The notes beneath the pieces are model-generated. The model searched no databases. It was not told where the DNA came from and worked only from the letters and a program-made list of their open reading frames with translations. A DNA stretch of 64,000 nt from Streptomyces netropsis (GTDB lineage: Bacteria > Actinomycetota > Actinomycetes > Streptomycetales > Streptomycetaceae), in the NCBI RefSeq assembly GCF_014203545.1, contig NZ_JACHJG010000002.1, forward strand, positions 186,001-250,000, in the 5' to 3' direction. Both the position numbers and the translations under genes were made by a program. Every line of letters starts with the position of its first letter. Positions within the stretch are counted from its first letter, which is position 1. This document shows positions 37,726-45,665 of this stretch, piece by piece.

Positions 37726-38068
37726 CCGGATGGCCATACCCCAAAGTGGGGGTGCCCGTCCCCCCACCGCACGGGGAGACTGTTCCCACGTCATATCCAG
37801 CACGTAACGGGACCGAAAACAGATCGGGTGGCACGGCACCGTGTCACCGGACGGGGGACTGCGTCGGACTGCCGGTGTCCTGGAGCAGCCGCCGCCTTCG
37901 CGTGGCCACCTCCTTCCGTGACGTCGTCCTCGGGGTCCTCGAGCCTTTGCCCGCCCACCGTCGCCACCGACCGTTCGCGACCGGGACCGAGCACGACCGT
38001 CGGGTGCCCTCACGCCCCCCGGATCACCCCTCCCACCTCGCGCTCCGCGAAGGAGATCAGGAGAAGTC
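37726..38068. other. Intergenic region upstream of the tailoring operon
   Basis: No coding sequence is supported in these 343 bases. They contain ACCCC-AAAGT-GGGGGT (37738-37753), which overlaps the third copy of the 18-bp element, and a good ribosome site (AAGGAGATCAGGAGA) before the gene at 38069. The promoter of the long tailoring operon is expected here. Confidence 0.5.
37744..37761 (+). promoter_or_regulatory. Putative operator, copy 3 (AAGTGGGGGTGCCCGTCC)
   Basis: The first ten bases are identical to copy 1 and 14 of 18 match overall. With the preceding ACCCC it forms an interrupted inverted repeat. It lies 307 bp before the first gene of the tailoring operon. Confidence 0.33.
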
Positions 38069-38614
38069 ATGAGTGACACCACTGCCAACGGCGTCGACGG
38101 CACGGGGCTTGTCGACCTGTCGGGAGTCAGCGTCTTCGTCGGCGGACCCATCCAGCACGCGATCCAACAGGACGGCTTCCACGAGCCGTTGCGGCATGCG
38201 ATACACGACGTCATCGAGACGGTGACGGACGTGAACGGCACGGTGTTCTCCGCCCACGTCGCCGAGAAGTTCGGGGTGGACACCCCACTGTTCTCACCGG
38301 ACCAGGTCAGCGCGCGGGACTTCGGCTGGATGCGCCGCTGCGACGTCTTCGTCCCCGTCCTGCCCGTCGACGCCGACGGCGATCTGATGCGCACCGACGG
38401 CACCCACATCGAACTCGGCTGGGCCTCCGCACTGGGCAAACCCATCGTCGTCGTGACCCCCACCCCCATGGCGGCCAACGCCAGCCACCTGCTGCGCGGA
38501 CTGCCCTCGGTGGCCGACGTGAGCGTCTTCGACCTGGCCGAAGCGCACGAGGACCCCGCCGGGCTGCTGTTGCTGCTGTCCAAGGTCGGCCGCGAGGTCG
38601 TGATGTCGGAGTGA
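38069..38614 (+). CDS. MilB/BlsM-like nucleotide N-glycosidase (nucleoside 2-deoxyribosyltransferase family)
   Basis: A 181-residue protein of the nucleoside 2-deoxyribosyltransferase superfamily. It has the N-terminal nucleotide-binding VFVGGPIQ and the catalytic-Glu motif GTHIELGWASALGKPIVVV. The second motif closely resembles the one I recall in MilB and BlsM, which cleave (hydroxymethyl)CMP or CMP to the free base and ribose 5-phosphate in mildiomycin and blasticidin S biosynthesis. Hydrolysis of a pyrimidine nucleotide is therefore a better guess than base exchange. It is the first gene of the tailoring operon, with AGGAGA before the ATG, and its stop overlaps the GTG of the next gene (GTGA). 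Substrate identity (CMP, UMP or another nucleotide) is not shown by the sequence. Confidence 0.82.
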   Translation: MSDTTANGVDGTGLVDLSGVSVFVGGPIQHAIQQDGFHEPLRHAIHDVIETVTDVNGTVFSAHVAEKFGVDTPLFSPDQVSARDFGWMRRCDVFVPVLPVDADGDLMRTDGTHIELGWASALGKPIVVVTPTPMAANASHLLRGLPSVADVSVFDLAEAHEDPAGLLLLLSKVGREVVMSE

Positions 38615-39525
38615 CGGGCCGCACGCACCCGGCGGCCACCGAGATCCTCGGCCTGCCCCTGGCCTCACCCGTCGTCGTCGGCTCGGGCCTGCTCACCGAC
38701 CAGGAACGCAACATCCGCAGACTGCTCGCCACCGGAGCCGGCGCCGTCGTCACCAAGACCATCCACCCGAACCCCGCCCCCTCGGGGGACGAACGGCTGC
38801 TGCGGCTCCCCACCGGCATGCTCAACAGCACCACGTACTCCCGCCGCGACGTCGGGGAGTGGTGCGCGATGCTGCGCCGCTTCGCCGCCGACCGACTGCC
38901 GGTGATCGCCTCCGTGCACGCGGACTCACCGGACGAACTCGCCGCGCTCGCCGAGCGCGTGACCGCCGCCGGCAGCCCGGCGCTCGAACTGGGCATCTCC
39001 TGCCTCAACGAAGAAGGCGGCCTGGAGGACACCCCGGAGCGGGTGGCGGCGTATACGACCGCCGTACGGCGTGTCACCCCCGTGCCGTTCAGCGTCAAGC
39101 TGGCGGCGGGGGAGGGGCTGCGCGAGCGCCTCGACGCGGCCGTGGCGTCCGGCGCGGACGCGATCACCCTGAGCGACACCGTCGCCGGGCTCGCCGTCGA
39201 CCCCGACACCGGCGAGGTACAGCTCGGCGGCGCCTTCGGCTACTCGGGGCCCGGCATCAAACCCCTGGTCCTCGCCGAGATCTTCGCGCTGCGCCGACGC
39301 GGGGCCGACGTACCCGTGATGGGCGGCGGCGGGGTCCGGGACGCCACCGACGTGGCGGAGTACCTGAGCGTGGGCGCCGACGTCGTGCAGGTCTACACGG
39401 CCCTGCACACGAACATGCTCGACACGCTGACGGGCATCCGCGAGGGCTTCGACGACTGGCTGCGCGCCCACGGCGGCACGGTGACGGACCTGGTGGGGCG
39501 GAGCATCAAAGAGGTGAGGGGATGA
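38611..39525 (+). CDS. Dihydroorotate/dihydropyrimidine dehydrogenase-like FMN enzyme
   Basis: A 304-residue TIM-barrel flavoprotein of the class 1 dihydroorotate dehydrogenase family, also related to the PreA part of dihydropyrimidine dehydrogenase. Visible family features are VVTKTIHPNP, PTGMLNS, ELGISCLNEEGG at the active-site segment, SVKL, the phosphate-binding GAFGYSGPGIKP, and VMGGGGVRDATD with VGADVVQVYTAL. It has no N-terminal membrane helix and no fused iron-sulfur domain. The GTG start overlaps the preceding stop (GTGA). Being coupled to a nucleotide glycosidase and a cyclic amidohydrolase, it most likely reduces (or oxidises) a pyrimidine ring for the pathway rather than serving housekeeping pyrimidine synthesis. 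The direction of the reaction is inference. Confidence 0.85.
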   Translation: MTGRTHPAATEILGLPLASPVVVGSGLLTDQERNIRRLLATGAGAVVTKTIHPNPAPSGDERLLRLPTGMLNSTTYSRRDVGEWCAMLRRFAADRLPVIASVHADSPDELAALAERVTAAGSPALELGISCLNEEGGLEDTPERVAAYTTAVRRVTPVPFSVKLAAGEGLRERLDAAVASGADAITLSDTVAGLAVDPDTGEVQLGGAFGYSGPGIKPLVLAEIFALRRRGADVPVMGGGGVRDATDVAEYLSVGADVVQVYTALHTNMLDTLTGIREGFDDWLRAHGGTVTDLVGRSIKEVRG

Positions 39526-40310
39526 CGGACATGCGGCAGCGCACCACGAACGTGACCGCGTACGGCGACCTGACCAGCCCGGAGGTGCCGGGCGCACTGG
39601 ACGGCGCCACCCTGGTCTGGCCGGTGGGAGGACTGGAACAGCACGGCCCGCACCTGCCGCTGTCGGTGGACTTCGACATCCCCGACGCGCTGGCCCGGCA
39701 GGTGGTCGCGGACGTCGGCGGCCTGCTGCTCCCCGGCCAGCCGTTCTCCGCCAGGTCACTGCCCCAGAGCGGCGGCGGACTGCACTTCCCGGGCACCGTC
39801 CACATCGGCGGCGGCACCTTCGTCGACTACCTCACGCACTGCCTGAGGGCCCTCGCCCGGCTCGAGCCCGCCCGGCTGGTCATCATCAACGGCCACTACG
39901 AGAACGAGGGCCTGCTCTTCGAGGCGATCGACGGATGCGAGCCGGCCACGACCTTCCCGCACACCGAGATCGTGGCCTTCAGCTGGTGGAGCCTGGTGGA
40001 GGACGAATGGCTCGGCAAGCACGTGCCGGAATTCCCCGGATGGCACGCCGAGCACGCCGGGCTGACGGAGACGAGCCTGATGATGTACCTGCGCCCGGAG
40101 GTGGTCCGCGCGGCCAGGCCCACCCACGCCACCCCGCCGCCACCGGGGGTGTACCGCCACCCCGTCGACGTGGACGTGATGTCCAACCAGGGGGTGCTCT
40201 CCTCCACCACGGGTGCCGGCGCCGAGCTGGGCGAAAAGCTCTTCTGGCACGTGCTGGACGGCATCACCCGGACCCTTTCCGCCGGTCCCGCCCACCCGGC
40301 GCCGGCCTGA
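39522..40310 (+). CDS. Creatininase-family cyclic amidohydrolase
   Basis: A 262-residue metal-dependent hydrolase of the creatininase family, whose members open cyclic amides or act on related amidines. The metal-binding core GLEQHGPHLPLSVDFDI is present, as are a glycine-rich HIGGGTF region and NGHYENEG, where most members have NGHGGN. The ATG overlaps the stop of the flavoenzyme gene (ATGA), and the frame continues upstream only as a shadow. In this setting ring opening of a dihydropyrimidine to a ureido (N-carbamoyl beta-amino) acid is the simplest proposal. Other members cleave formamides or mature peptides (MftE), so another lactam substrate is possible. It is followed by a 52-bp gap and a separate ribosome site. 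Confidence 0.85.
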   Translation: MTDMRQRTTNVTAYGDLTSPEVPGALDGATLVWPVGGLEQHGPHLPLSVDFDIPDALARQVVADVGGLLLPGQPFSARSLPQSGGGLHFPGTVHIGGGTFVDYLTHCLRALARLEPARLVIINGHYENEGLLFEAIDGCEPATTFPHTEIVAFSWWSLVEDEWLGKHVPEFPGWHAEHAGLTETSLMMYLRPEVVRAARPTHATPPPPGVYRHPVDVDVMSNQGVLSSTTGAGAELGEKLFWHVLDGITRTLSAGPAHPAPA

Positions 40311-40362
40311 CGCCGCCGAGCGTGGTCGAGTCGCGTGAAATCTTCCAAGCAGAGGTGAATCC

Positions 40363-41496
40363 ATGCGCCTGCCGGCAACCGAGCGCGACGAGTTCGAAGC
40401 GCGCCTGCAGAGTCTCTTCGGAGACAAGCTCCGCCCCGTAGAGGAATCCTTCGACACCATCCAGACCTTCAAGGACGGGTCGTTCGCGATGGGGCATCTC
40501 GGATTGATGCTCTACACGAACGGATACAACATCCGGGGCACCAGCACCCAGCATCCGAACGGTCTGGTCTTCCACGACGGGGAAAACCTCTTCGGAGTCG
40601 GATACTTCAGCAAGGAGGCGCACCCCGCGAAGCACCTCCACATCGTCGCGCCGAAGGGACCCGACAGGATCGCCGTGGTGAAGTCCTTCATCGCCGCGGT
40701 CCGCGAAGCCGGTCTCACCCGGACCTCGATCTATGTGCGTCATCTGTCCCCGGCGGACCACGCCGCCTTCCTCGGGGCGGGGTTCGCCCCGGTGACGAAG
40801 GACCCCTGGCACCCGGTGGCCCCCGAAGAGGACGAGACGTACCCCAACCGGGTCTACCACCTCGACGAACTCTTCGCGGAAGGGGCCGACGGCGGCCTCC
40901 AGGTGAAGAACCTCGTGGGTGCGGAGAACCGGAAGTACAAGAGCAAGAACCGGTTGGCGTTCCGCAGGTTCGAGAACTTTCTGCGACGCAACGACCACCT
41001 GGACTTCCGCATCCTTCCGTACGGCCACACCGAGACGGAGCAGGGGAAGGCCCGGGGCATCGTCGAAGGGTACTTCGAGGCCCGCAGCGAACAGGGCACG
41101 GTGGTCGGCTCCACCCCCGAGGACTACCGGGCGCTCATCACCCAGCGTCCCGGCGGCGAGAACGGACGTGACTACTTCGCCTACCTCGGCAGCCTGTCCA
41201 TCGAGGACGGCGAAGAGGTACCCGTGATGTTCTTCGCCGGAGAACGCACCGGGCCGCACCGGGCATCGCTCTACTGCACCATGTCCATGCGCTTCCCGGA
41301 GCGGCTGATCGGGATATTCAAGGACCCGACGGGATTCACCGCGATCCCCCAGTACGTCTGGCTGAACGTCTTCAAAAAAATGTGGGACCAAGGCATCCGT
41401 GAAGTCGACGCGGGCGGTTCCGAAGTGAAGGGACTCGACGACCAGAAGCGGCAGTTGGGCGGCAGGCCCGAAAAGACCCACTGGGTCGTCGGCTGA
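40363..41496 (+). CDS. GNAT/DUF2156-like acyl- or aminoacyltransferase
   Basis: A 377-residue soluble protein. The C-terminal part (about 250-375) looks like the GNAT-fold DUF2156 domain found in aminoacyl-tRNA-dependent transferases of the MprF/FemX type, including YVWLNVFKKMWDQGIREVDA followed by GGSEVKGLDDQKRQLGG. The N-terminal half may be a second, more diverged GNAT lobe (VRHLSPADHAAFLGAGF). No membrane segments are seen, unlike MprF. The codon bias is slightly less GC-extreme than its neighbours, with many AAG/GAG charged residues. The ribosome site AGAGGTG lies before the ATG. A role in attaching an amino acid or acyl group to an amine is suggested by family only; the assignment rests on the C-terminal motif. 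Confidence 0.6.
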   Translation: MRLPATERDEFEARLQSLFGDKLRPVEESFDTIQTFKDGSFAMGHLGLMLYTNGYNIRGTSTQHPNGLVFHDGENLFGVGYFSKEAHPAKHLHIVAPKGPDRIAVVKSFIAAVREAGLTRTSIYVRHLSPADHAAFLGAGFAPVTKDPWHPVAPEEDETYPNRVYHLDELFAEGADGGLQVKNLVGAENRKYKSKNRLAFRRFENFLRRNDHLDFRILPYGHTETEQGKARGIVEGYFEARSEQGTVVGSTPEDYRALITQRPGGENGRDYFAYLGSLSIEDGEEVPVMFFAGERTGPHRASLYCTMSMRFPERLIGIFKDPTGFTAIPQYVWLNVFKKMWDQGIREVDAGGSEVKGLDDQKRQLGGRPEKTHWVVG

Positions 41497-41544
41497 CCCG
41501 TCGGCGATCCGCACCTTCCCAAGTCGCATCCAGGGGGTACGTCA

Positions 41545-42849
41545 ATGGAATCGCGCACGTCGTACGAGGACTTCGACGTCTGCGTCGTCGGGCTGGGATA
41601 CGTCGGGGTCACGCTGACCGCGGCACTCCTGTCCACCGGCAAGCAGGTACTGGGCTACGAGGCCAACCCGGCCGTGGCGGGCGACCTCGCCCGCGGTCGG
41701 CTGCAACTGTCGGAGCCCGGAGTCGAGCAGCAGATCAAGGACGGCTCCGCGAGCGGGTCGTTCGCGGTCACATCGGACATCGGCGGGCTGCGACTGCCGC
41801 CCGTCGTCATCATCTGTGTCGGAACACCGATCGAGGCCGGCGGGACCACCCCCGACCTCAGCCACCTGGCGGCGGCGACCGAATCGATCGCCGACCGCAT
41901 GGACGAGAACACCCTGGTGATCGTCCGCAGCACGGTACCGGTCGGCACCTCGCGCGGCCTGGTGCTGCCCGTGCTGCGCCGCCGCACCGCCGACCCCCTG
42001 CTGGCCTTCTGCCCCGAGCGGACCATCCAAGGGCAGGCCCTCGCGGAGTTGCTGTCCCTCCCGCAGATCGTCGGCGGCCTGACCGACGAGGCCGTGAAAC
42101 TGGCCGCGGGACTCTTCGCCACCGTCACCGACCAGATCGTGCCGGTCTCCTCGCTGGAGGCCGCCGAGCTGGTCAAGCTGACCTGCAACTGCCACACCGA
42201 CCTCATCTACGGATTCGGCAACGAAATCGGGCTGATCGCGGAGAGGCTCGGCCTGGACGCGCTGGAGATCATCAGCTCCGCCAACCTCGACTACCCGAGG
42301 CCCGACATCAACAAACCCGGCTTCGTGGGCGGAAGTTGCCTGACGAAGGACCCCTACCTCCTGAGGTACTCCCTCGCACCCCACGGCCACACACCGGATC
42401 TGGTCACGGCCGCCCGCACCCTCAACGAGTCCATGCCGCGCCGGGTCGGCGAACGCGTCCTCGACGCGCTGCGCGACCAGGGGCTGGACCCCGGCGAGGC
42501 CAGGATCCTGATCTCCGGCTTCGCCTACAAGGGCCGCCCCGAGACGGACGACCTGCGCGGCGCCCCGTACGAGCCGCTGCTGGAATTCCTGCGCGGCCGC
42601 GTCAAGGAGATCGTCGGGCATGACTTCGTCGTCCCGCAGGAACGGATCGAGGCGCTGGGCGTGCGCCCGGTGCCGATCGCCGAGGGCTTCACCGACGCCC
42701 ATGCCGTGATCCTCCTCAACGACCATCTGCGCTACGGGGAGCTGGACGCCGACGACCTGATCTCACGGATGAGCGCACCGGCACTGGTGTACGACACCTG
42801 GCGGGTCCTCCCGCCCACGACCAAGGTAATGAGGCTCGGTAGTGCGTAA
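41545..42849 (+). CDS. UDP-sugar 6-dehydrogenase (UDP-glucose / UDP-ManNAc dehydrogenase family)
   Basis: A 434-residue NAD-dependent dehydrogenase that oxidises the C6 hydroxyl of a nucleotide sugar to a carboxylate in two steps. The N-terminal NAD-binding fold has VVGLGYVG; ICVGTP, VRSTVPVGTS and FCPER follow; the central dimerisation helix contains ELVKLTCN; the catalytic Cys lies in GGSCLTKDP; the C-terminal domain has GFAYKGRPETDDLR. It begins the sugar subset and its stop overlaps the GTG of the next gene. UDP-glucose is the default substrate in a pentose pathway, but the family also oxidises UDP-ManNAc and GDP-mannose, which cannot be excluded. Confidence 0.9.
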   Translation: MESRTSYEDFDVCVVGLGYVGVTLTAALLSTGKQVLGYEANPAVAGDLARGRLQLSEPGVEQQIKDGSASGSFAVTSDIGGLRLPPVVIICVGTPIEAGGTTPDLSHLAAATESIADRMDENTLVIVRSTVPVGTSRGLVLPVLRRRTADPLLAFCPERTIQGQALAELLSLPQIVGGLTDEAVKLAAGLFATVTDQIVPVSSLEAAELVKLTCNCHTDLIYGFGNEIGLIAERLGLDALEIISSANLDYPRPDINKPGFVGGSCLTKDPYLLRYSLAPHGHTPDLVTAARTLNESMPRRVGERVLDALRDQGLDPGEARILISGFAYKGRPETDDLRGAPYEPLLEFLRGRVKEIVGHDFVVPQERIEALGVRPVPIAEGFTDAHAVILLNDHLRYGELDADDLISRMSAPALVYDTWRVLPPTTKVMRLGSA

Positions 42850-43822
42850 GAAGATCCTGATCACCGGCGGCGCGGGCTTCATCGGCCTGCATCTGGCCGG
42901 CAAGCTGGCCGCCACCTGCGATGTCACCCTCCTCGACGACTTCAGCAGGGGCCGCTCCGACGAACAACTCTCCCAACTGCTGGGCCGTGTCACCCTCGTG
43001 GAACACGACTTGACGACCCCCGTCCCCGACGGTCTGCTCGCCGACGACTTCACCGAGGTCTACCACCTGGCCGCCGTGGTCGGCGTCGTCCACTCCAACG
43101 AGGAGCCGCAGCGCGTCCTGCGCACCAACCTCCTCGCCACCGTCCACCTCCTCGACTGGTTCACCACCCTGACCGGGGCCACGCTCTGCTTCGCCTCCTC
43201 CAGCGAGGCGTACGCCGGCAGCGTCGAGGCCGGGGTCGCGGAGGTACCCACCACCGAGGACGTCACCCTGGTGGTCTCCGATCCCACGGTGGCCCGCTCC
43301 AGCTACGGCTTCAGCAAGATCGCCGGCGAGCTGCTCTGCCGCAACTACGCCCGGACGTTCGGCTTCGCGCTGCGCATGGTGCGTTTCCACAACATCTACG
43401 GCCCCCGCATGGGGTACGAGCACGTCATCCCGCAGTTCATCGAGCGGCTGCTCGGCGGTGCGGACCCCTTCCCGATCTACGGCGCCGACCAGACCCGCGC
43501 CTTCTGCTACGTCGACGACGCGGTCGACGCGATCACCGCGCTGACCGCCCTCCCCACCAAGGAGACGCTGCTCGTCAACATCGGCAACGACCGGGAGGAG
43601 GTCCTCATCGAGGACCTCGCGCGGAAGGTCTTCGAGACGGTGGGCCGCCGCCCCGCCGTCGACATCCACCCCGCCCCGCCGCTGTCCCCGCTCCGGCGCC
43701 TCCCCGACCTCACCCGCCTGCGCGCACTCACCGCCTACGACCCGAAGGTGGACCTGAGCGAGGGCCTGCGGCGTACGTACGAGTGGTACGCGCGGGACAT
43801 AGCGGCCCGCGAGAGGCGGTGA
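42842..43822 (+). CDS. Extended SDR nucleotide-sugar enzyme (UDP-glucuronate decarboxylase or 4-epimerase type)
   Basis: A 326-residue extended short-chain dehydrogenase with N-terminal GGAGFIG, the catalytic pair Ser and YGFSK (in SSYGFSKIAGE), and VRFHNIYGPRM plus TRAFCYVDDAVDA, which recall UDP-xylose synthase and epimerase sequences. It starts at a GTG eight bases inside the dehydrogenase gene. After a UDP-glucose dehydrogenase, decarboxylation of UDP-glucuronate to a 4-keto pentose or UDP-xylose is the natural next step; C4 epimerisation is the alternative. Calicheamicin aminopentose biosynthesis (CalS8, CalS9 and an aminotransferase) is a known parallel. Confidence 0.85.
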   Translation: MRKKILITGGAGFIGLHLAGKLAATCDVTLLDDFSRGRSDEQLSQLLGRVTLVEHDLTTPVPDGLLADDFTEVYHLAAVVGVVHSNEEPQRVLRTNLLATVHLLDWFTTLTGATLCFASSSEAYAGSVEAGVAEVPTTEDVTLVVSDPTVARSSYGFSKIAGELLCRNYARTFGFALRMVRFHNIYGPRMGYEHVIPQFIERLLGGADPFPIYGADQTRAFCYVDDAVDAITALTALPTKETLLVNIGNDREEVLIEDLARKVFETVGRRPAVDIHPAPPLSPLRRLPDLTRLRALTAYDPKVDLSEGLRRTYEWYARDIAARERR

Positions 43823-43827
43823 GCGCC

Positions 43828-44904
43828 ATGCGCGTGCGGTATGTGCACCGCGGCTACTTCCCGGCCCGCGCGGGGGCCGAACTGATGGCGCAGTACCTCG
43901 CCGAATGCATGAGCCGCCGCGGGCTGGAGGTGGGGGTCTACTCCGGGGCGGTGGACGAGGACTCCGCCCGATTCATGGCGGCCGCGGGGCTCAGCGTCGA
44001 GGCGATCCCCCACCCCACCGACGGCGCCCCCCGCGCGGCGGACGTCATCCATGCCTTCGACGCGTTCCACCCGGCGGACATGCGGGCGGGCCTGGAGCTC
44101 GCCCGTGCCTGGGACGTGCCCTTCACCATCACCCCCGCCTCCGCCCCCGAGGTGTGGCCGGACCGGGAGACGGTGCTCGACTGCTGCCGACAGGCGGACG
44201 CCGTCTTCGTGCTGTCCCAGGCGGAACGCGCCATGCTGCGCGGTGAGGGGGTCGACGACTCCGTTCTGCACCTCATCGGGCAGGGCCCGCACCTGCCCGG
44301 CGTCGCCGACCCCGAGGGCTTCCGCCGTGACCTGGGCATCACCGGGCCGATGGTGCTCTTCCTCGGCAGGAAGATGCGCTCGAAGGGCTACACCGTCGTG
44401 CTGGAGGCGGCCCGGCACGTCTGGGCGCACCACCCGGACACCCACTTCGTGTTCCTCGGGCCCCGCTGGGACGACGACTGCGTGAGCCGGTTCGCGGCGC
44501 ACGCCGATCCCCGGATCATCGAGCTGGACATGGCGGACGAGGACACCAAACACAGCGCCCTCGCGGCCTGCGATCTGGTGTGTCTGCCGTCCACCGCCGA
44601 CCTGTTCCCCCTCGTCTACGTCGAGGCCTGGTCCTGCCGCAAGCCGGTCATCGGCTCCGCGTTCATGGGCAGCGAGGAGGTCGTCGCCCACGGCCGCGAC
44701 GGCCTGCTCGTGAGCCCGGCCGCGCGCCCCGTGGCCGACGCGGTGAACCGCCTCCTCGCCGACCCCGCCGAACGGGCGGCGATGGGACGAAGCGGCTACG
44801 AGCGGGTGCGCCGCGACCTCACCTGGGAGGCGGTCGCCGACCGGGTGCACACGGTCTACACCACGTTGACGGCCGCCCGGCAACAGACGGAGGGGGTCCT
44901 ATGA
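43828..44904 (+). CDS. GT4-type glycosyltransferase
   Basis: A retaining GT-B glycosyltransferase of about 358 residues. The N-terminal acceptor domain starts MRVRYVHRGYFPARAGAE with the GAE loop; the C-terminal donor domain has VLFLGRKMRSKGY and the E-x7-E type segment CLPSTADLFPLVYVEAWSCRKPVIG followed by GRDGLLVSP. ATG 43828 is chosen, with GAGGCGG upstream; a GTG at 43819, overlapping the previous stop as GTGA, is an equally coupled alternative. Its stop overlaps the next ATG. It should transfer the sugar made by its neighbours to the polyketide or another acceptor. The acceptor cannot be read from the sequence. Confidence 0.88.
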   Translation: MRVRYVHRGYFPARAGAELMAQYLAECMSRRGLEVGVYSGAVDEDSARFMAAAGLSVEAIPHPTDGAPRAADVIHAFDAFHPADMRAGLELARAWDVPFTITPASAPEVWPDRETVLDCCRQADAVFVLSQAERAMLRGEGVDDSVLHLIGQGPHLPGVADPEGFRRDLGITGPMVLFLGRKMRSKGYTVVLEAARHVWAHHPDTHFVFLGPRWDDDCVSRFAAHADPRIIELDMADEDTKHSALAACDLVCLPSTADLFPLVYVEAWSCRKPVIGSAFMGSEEVVAHGRDGLLVSPAARPVADAVNRLLADPAERAAMGRSGYERVRRDLTWEAVADRVHTVYTTLTAARQQTEGVL

Positions 44905-45665
44905 GGGCAGTGATACTCGCGGGAGGCGAGGGCCGTCGGCTGCGGCCCGCCACCCACACCGTCCCGAAGCCCTTGATGCCGGTGGACGGGACACCCATCC
45001 TGCACATCATCCTGTTGCAGCTCAGGAACGCGGGCTTCACCCACGTCACCCTGTCGCTCGGATATCGCGCACACATGATCAGGGCCAGCTTCGGCGGGAA
45101 CCGCTGGTCGGGCCTCGAGCTGGACTTCTCCCTGGAGGAGGAGCCCCTGGGCACGGCGGGTCCGCTCACCCTGCTGCCGCCGTTCGAGGACTCCACCCTC
45201 GTGATGAACGCGGACCTGCTCACCGACATCGACTTCGCCGACCTCTGGTCGCGGCACAAGAAGTCACAGGCGGCCGCGACCATCGCACTCGCCCAGCAGA
45301 ACATCGACATCGCGCACGGGGTGGTGGAGATCGACGAGGAGCGGCAGGTGACCGACTTCCGTGAGAAACCCCGGATGAGCTTCCTGGTCAGCGGCGGCAT
45401 CTACGTACTGGAGCCGTCCCTGCTCGCCCTGCTGTCACCCGGCGGGCGGCGTGACATGCCCGCCCTTCTGGCCGACGCACGCGAGCAGGGCGAACGCGTC
45501 GAGGGCTACGTCTTCGACGGCGAATGGTGCGACATCGGCACCCCCGAGCAACTGGAGCGCGCCACCGCGGCGTTCCGCGCCGACCGCTCCCGCTACCTCG
45601 GCCCGAACGAACAGAGCGAGCTGTGGGCCGGCACCGGCCCGGCGGAGGAGATGGTGGGCGGATGA
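44901..45665 (+). CDS. Sugar-1-phosphate nucleotidyltransferase
   Basis: A 254-residue nucleotidyltransferase. It has the N-terminal GGEGRRLRPATHTVPKPLMPV pyrophosphorylase signature (activating Arg and Lys), NADLLTDIDF with the metal-binding Asp, SGGIYVLEPS and GEWCDIGTPEQL. It makes an NDP-sugar from a sugar 1-phosphate. The short length, without a left-handed beta-helix, fits RmlA/GalU/mannose-1-phosphate guanylyltransferase-like enzymes. The ATG overlaps the glycosyltransferase stop (ATGA) and its own stop overlaps the aminotransferase ATG. It presumably supplies the NDP-sugar for the dehydrogenase upstream; the nucleotide used is not shown. Confidence 0.88.
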   Translation: MRAVILAGGEGRRLRPATHTVPKPLMPVDGTPILHIILLQLRNAGFTHVTLSLGYRAHMIRASFGGNRWSGLELDFSLEEEPLGTAGPLTLLPPFEDSTLVMNADLLTDIDFADLWSRHKKSQAAATIALAQQNIDIAHGVVEIDEERQVTDFREKPRMSFLVSGGIYVLEPSLLALLSPGGRRDMPALLADAREQGERVEGYVFDGEWCDIGTPEQLERATAAFRADRSRYLGPNEQSELWAGTGPAEEMVGG

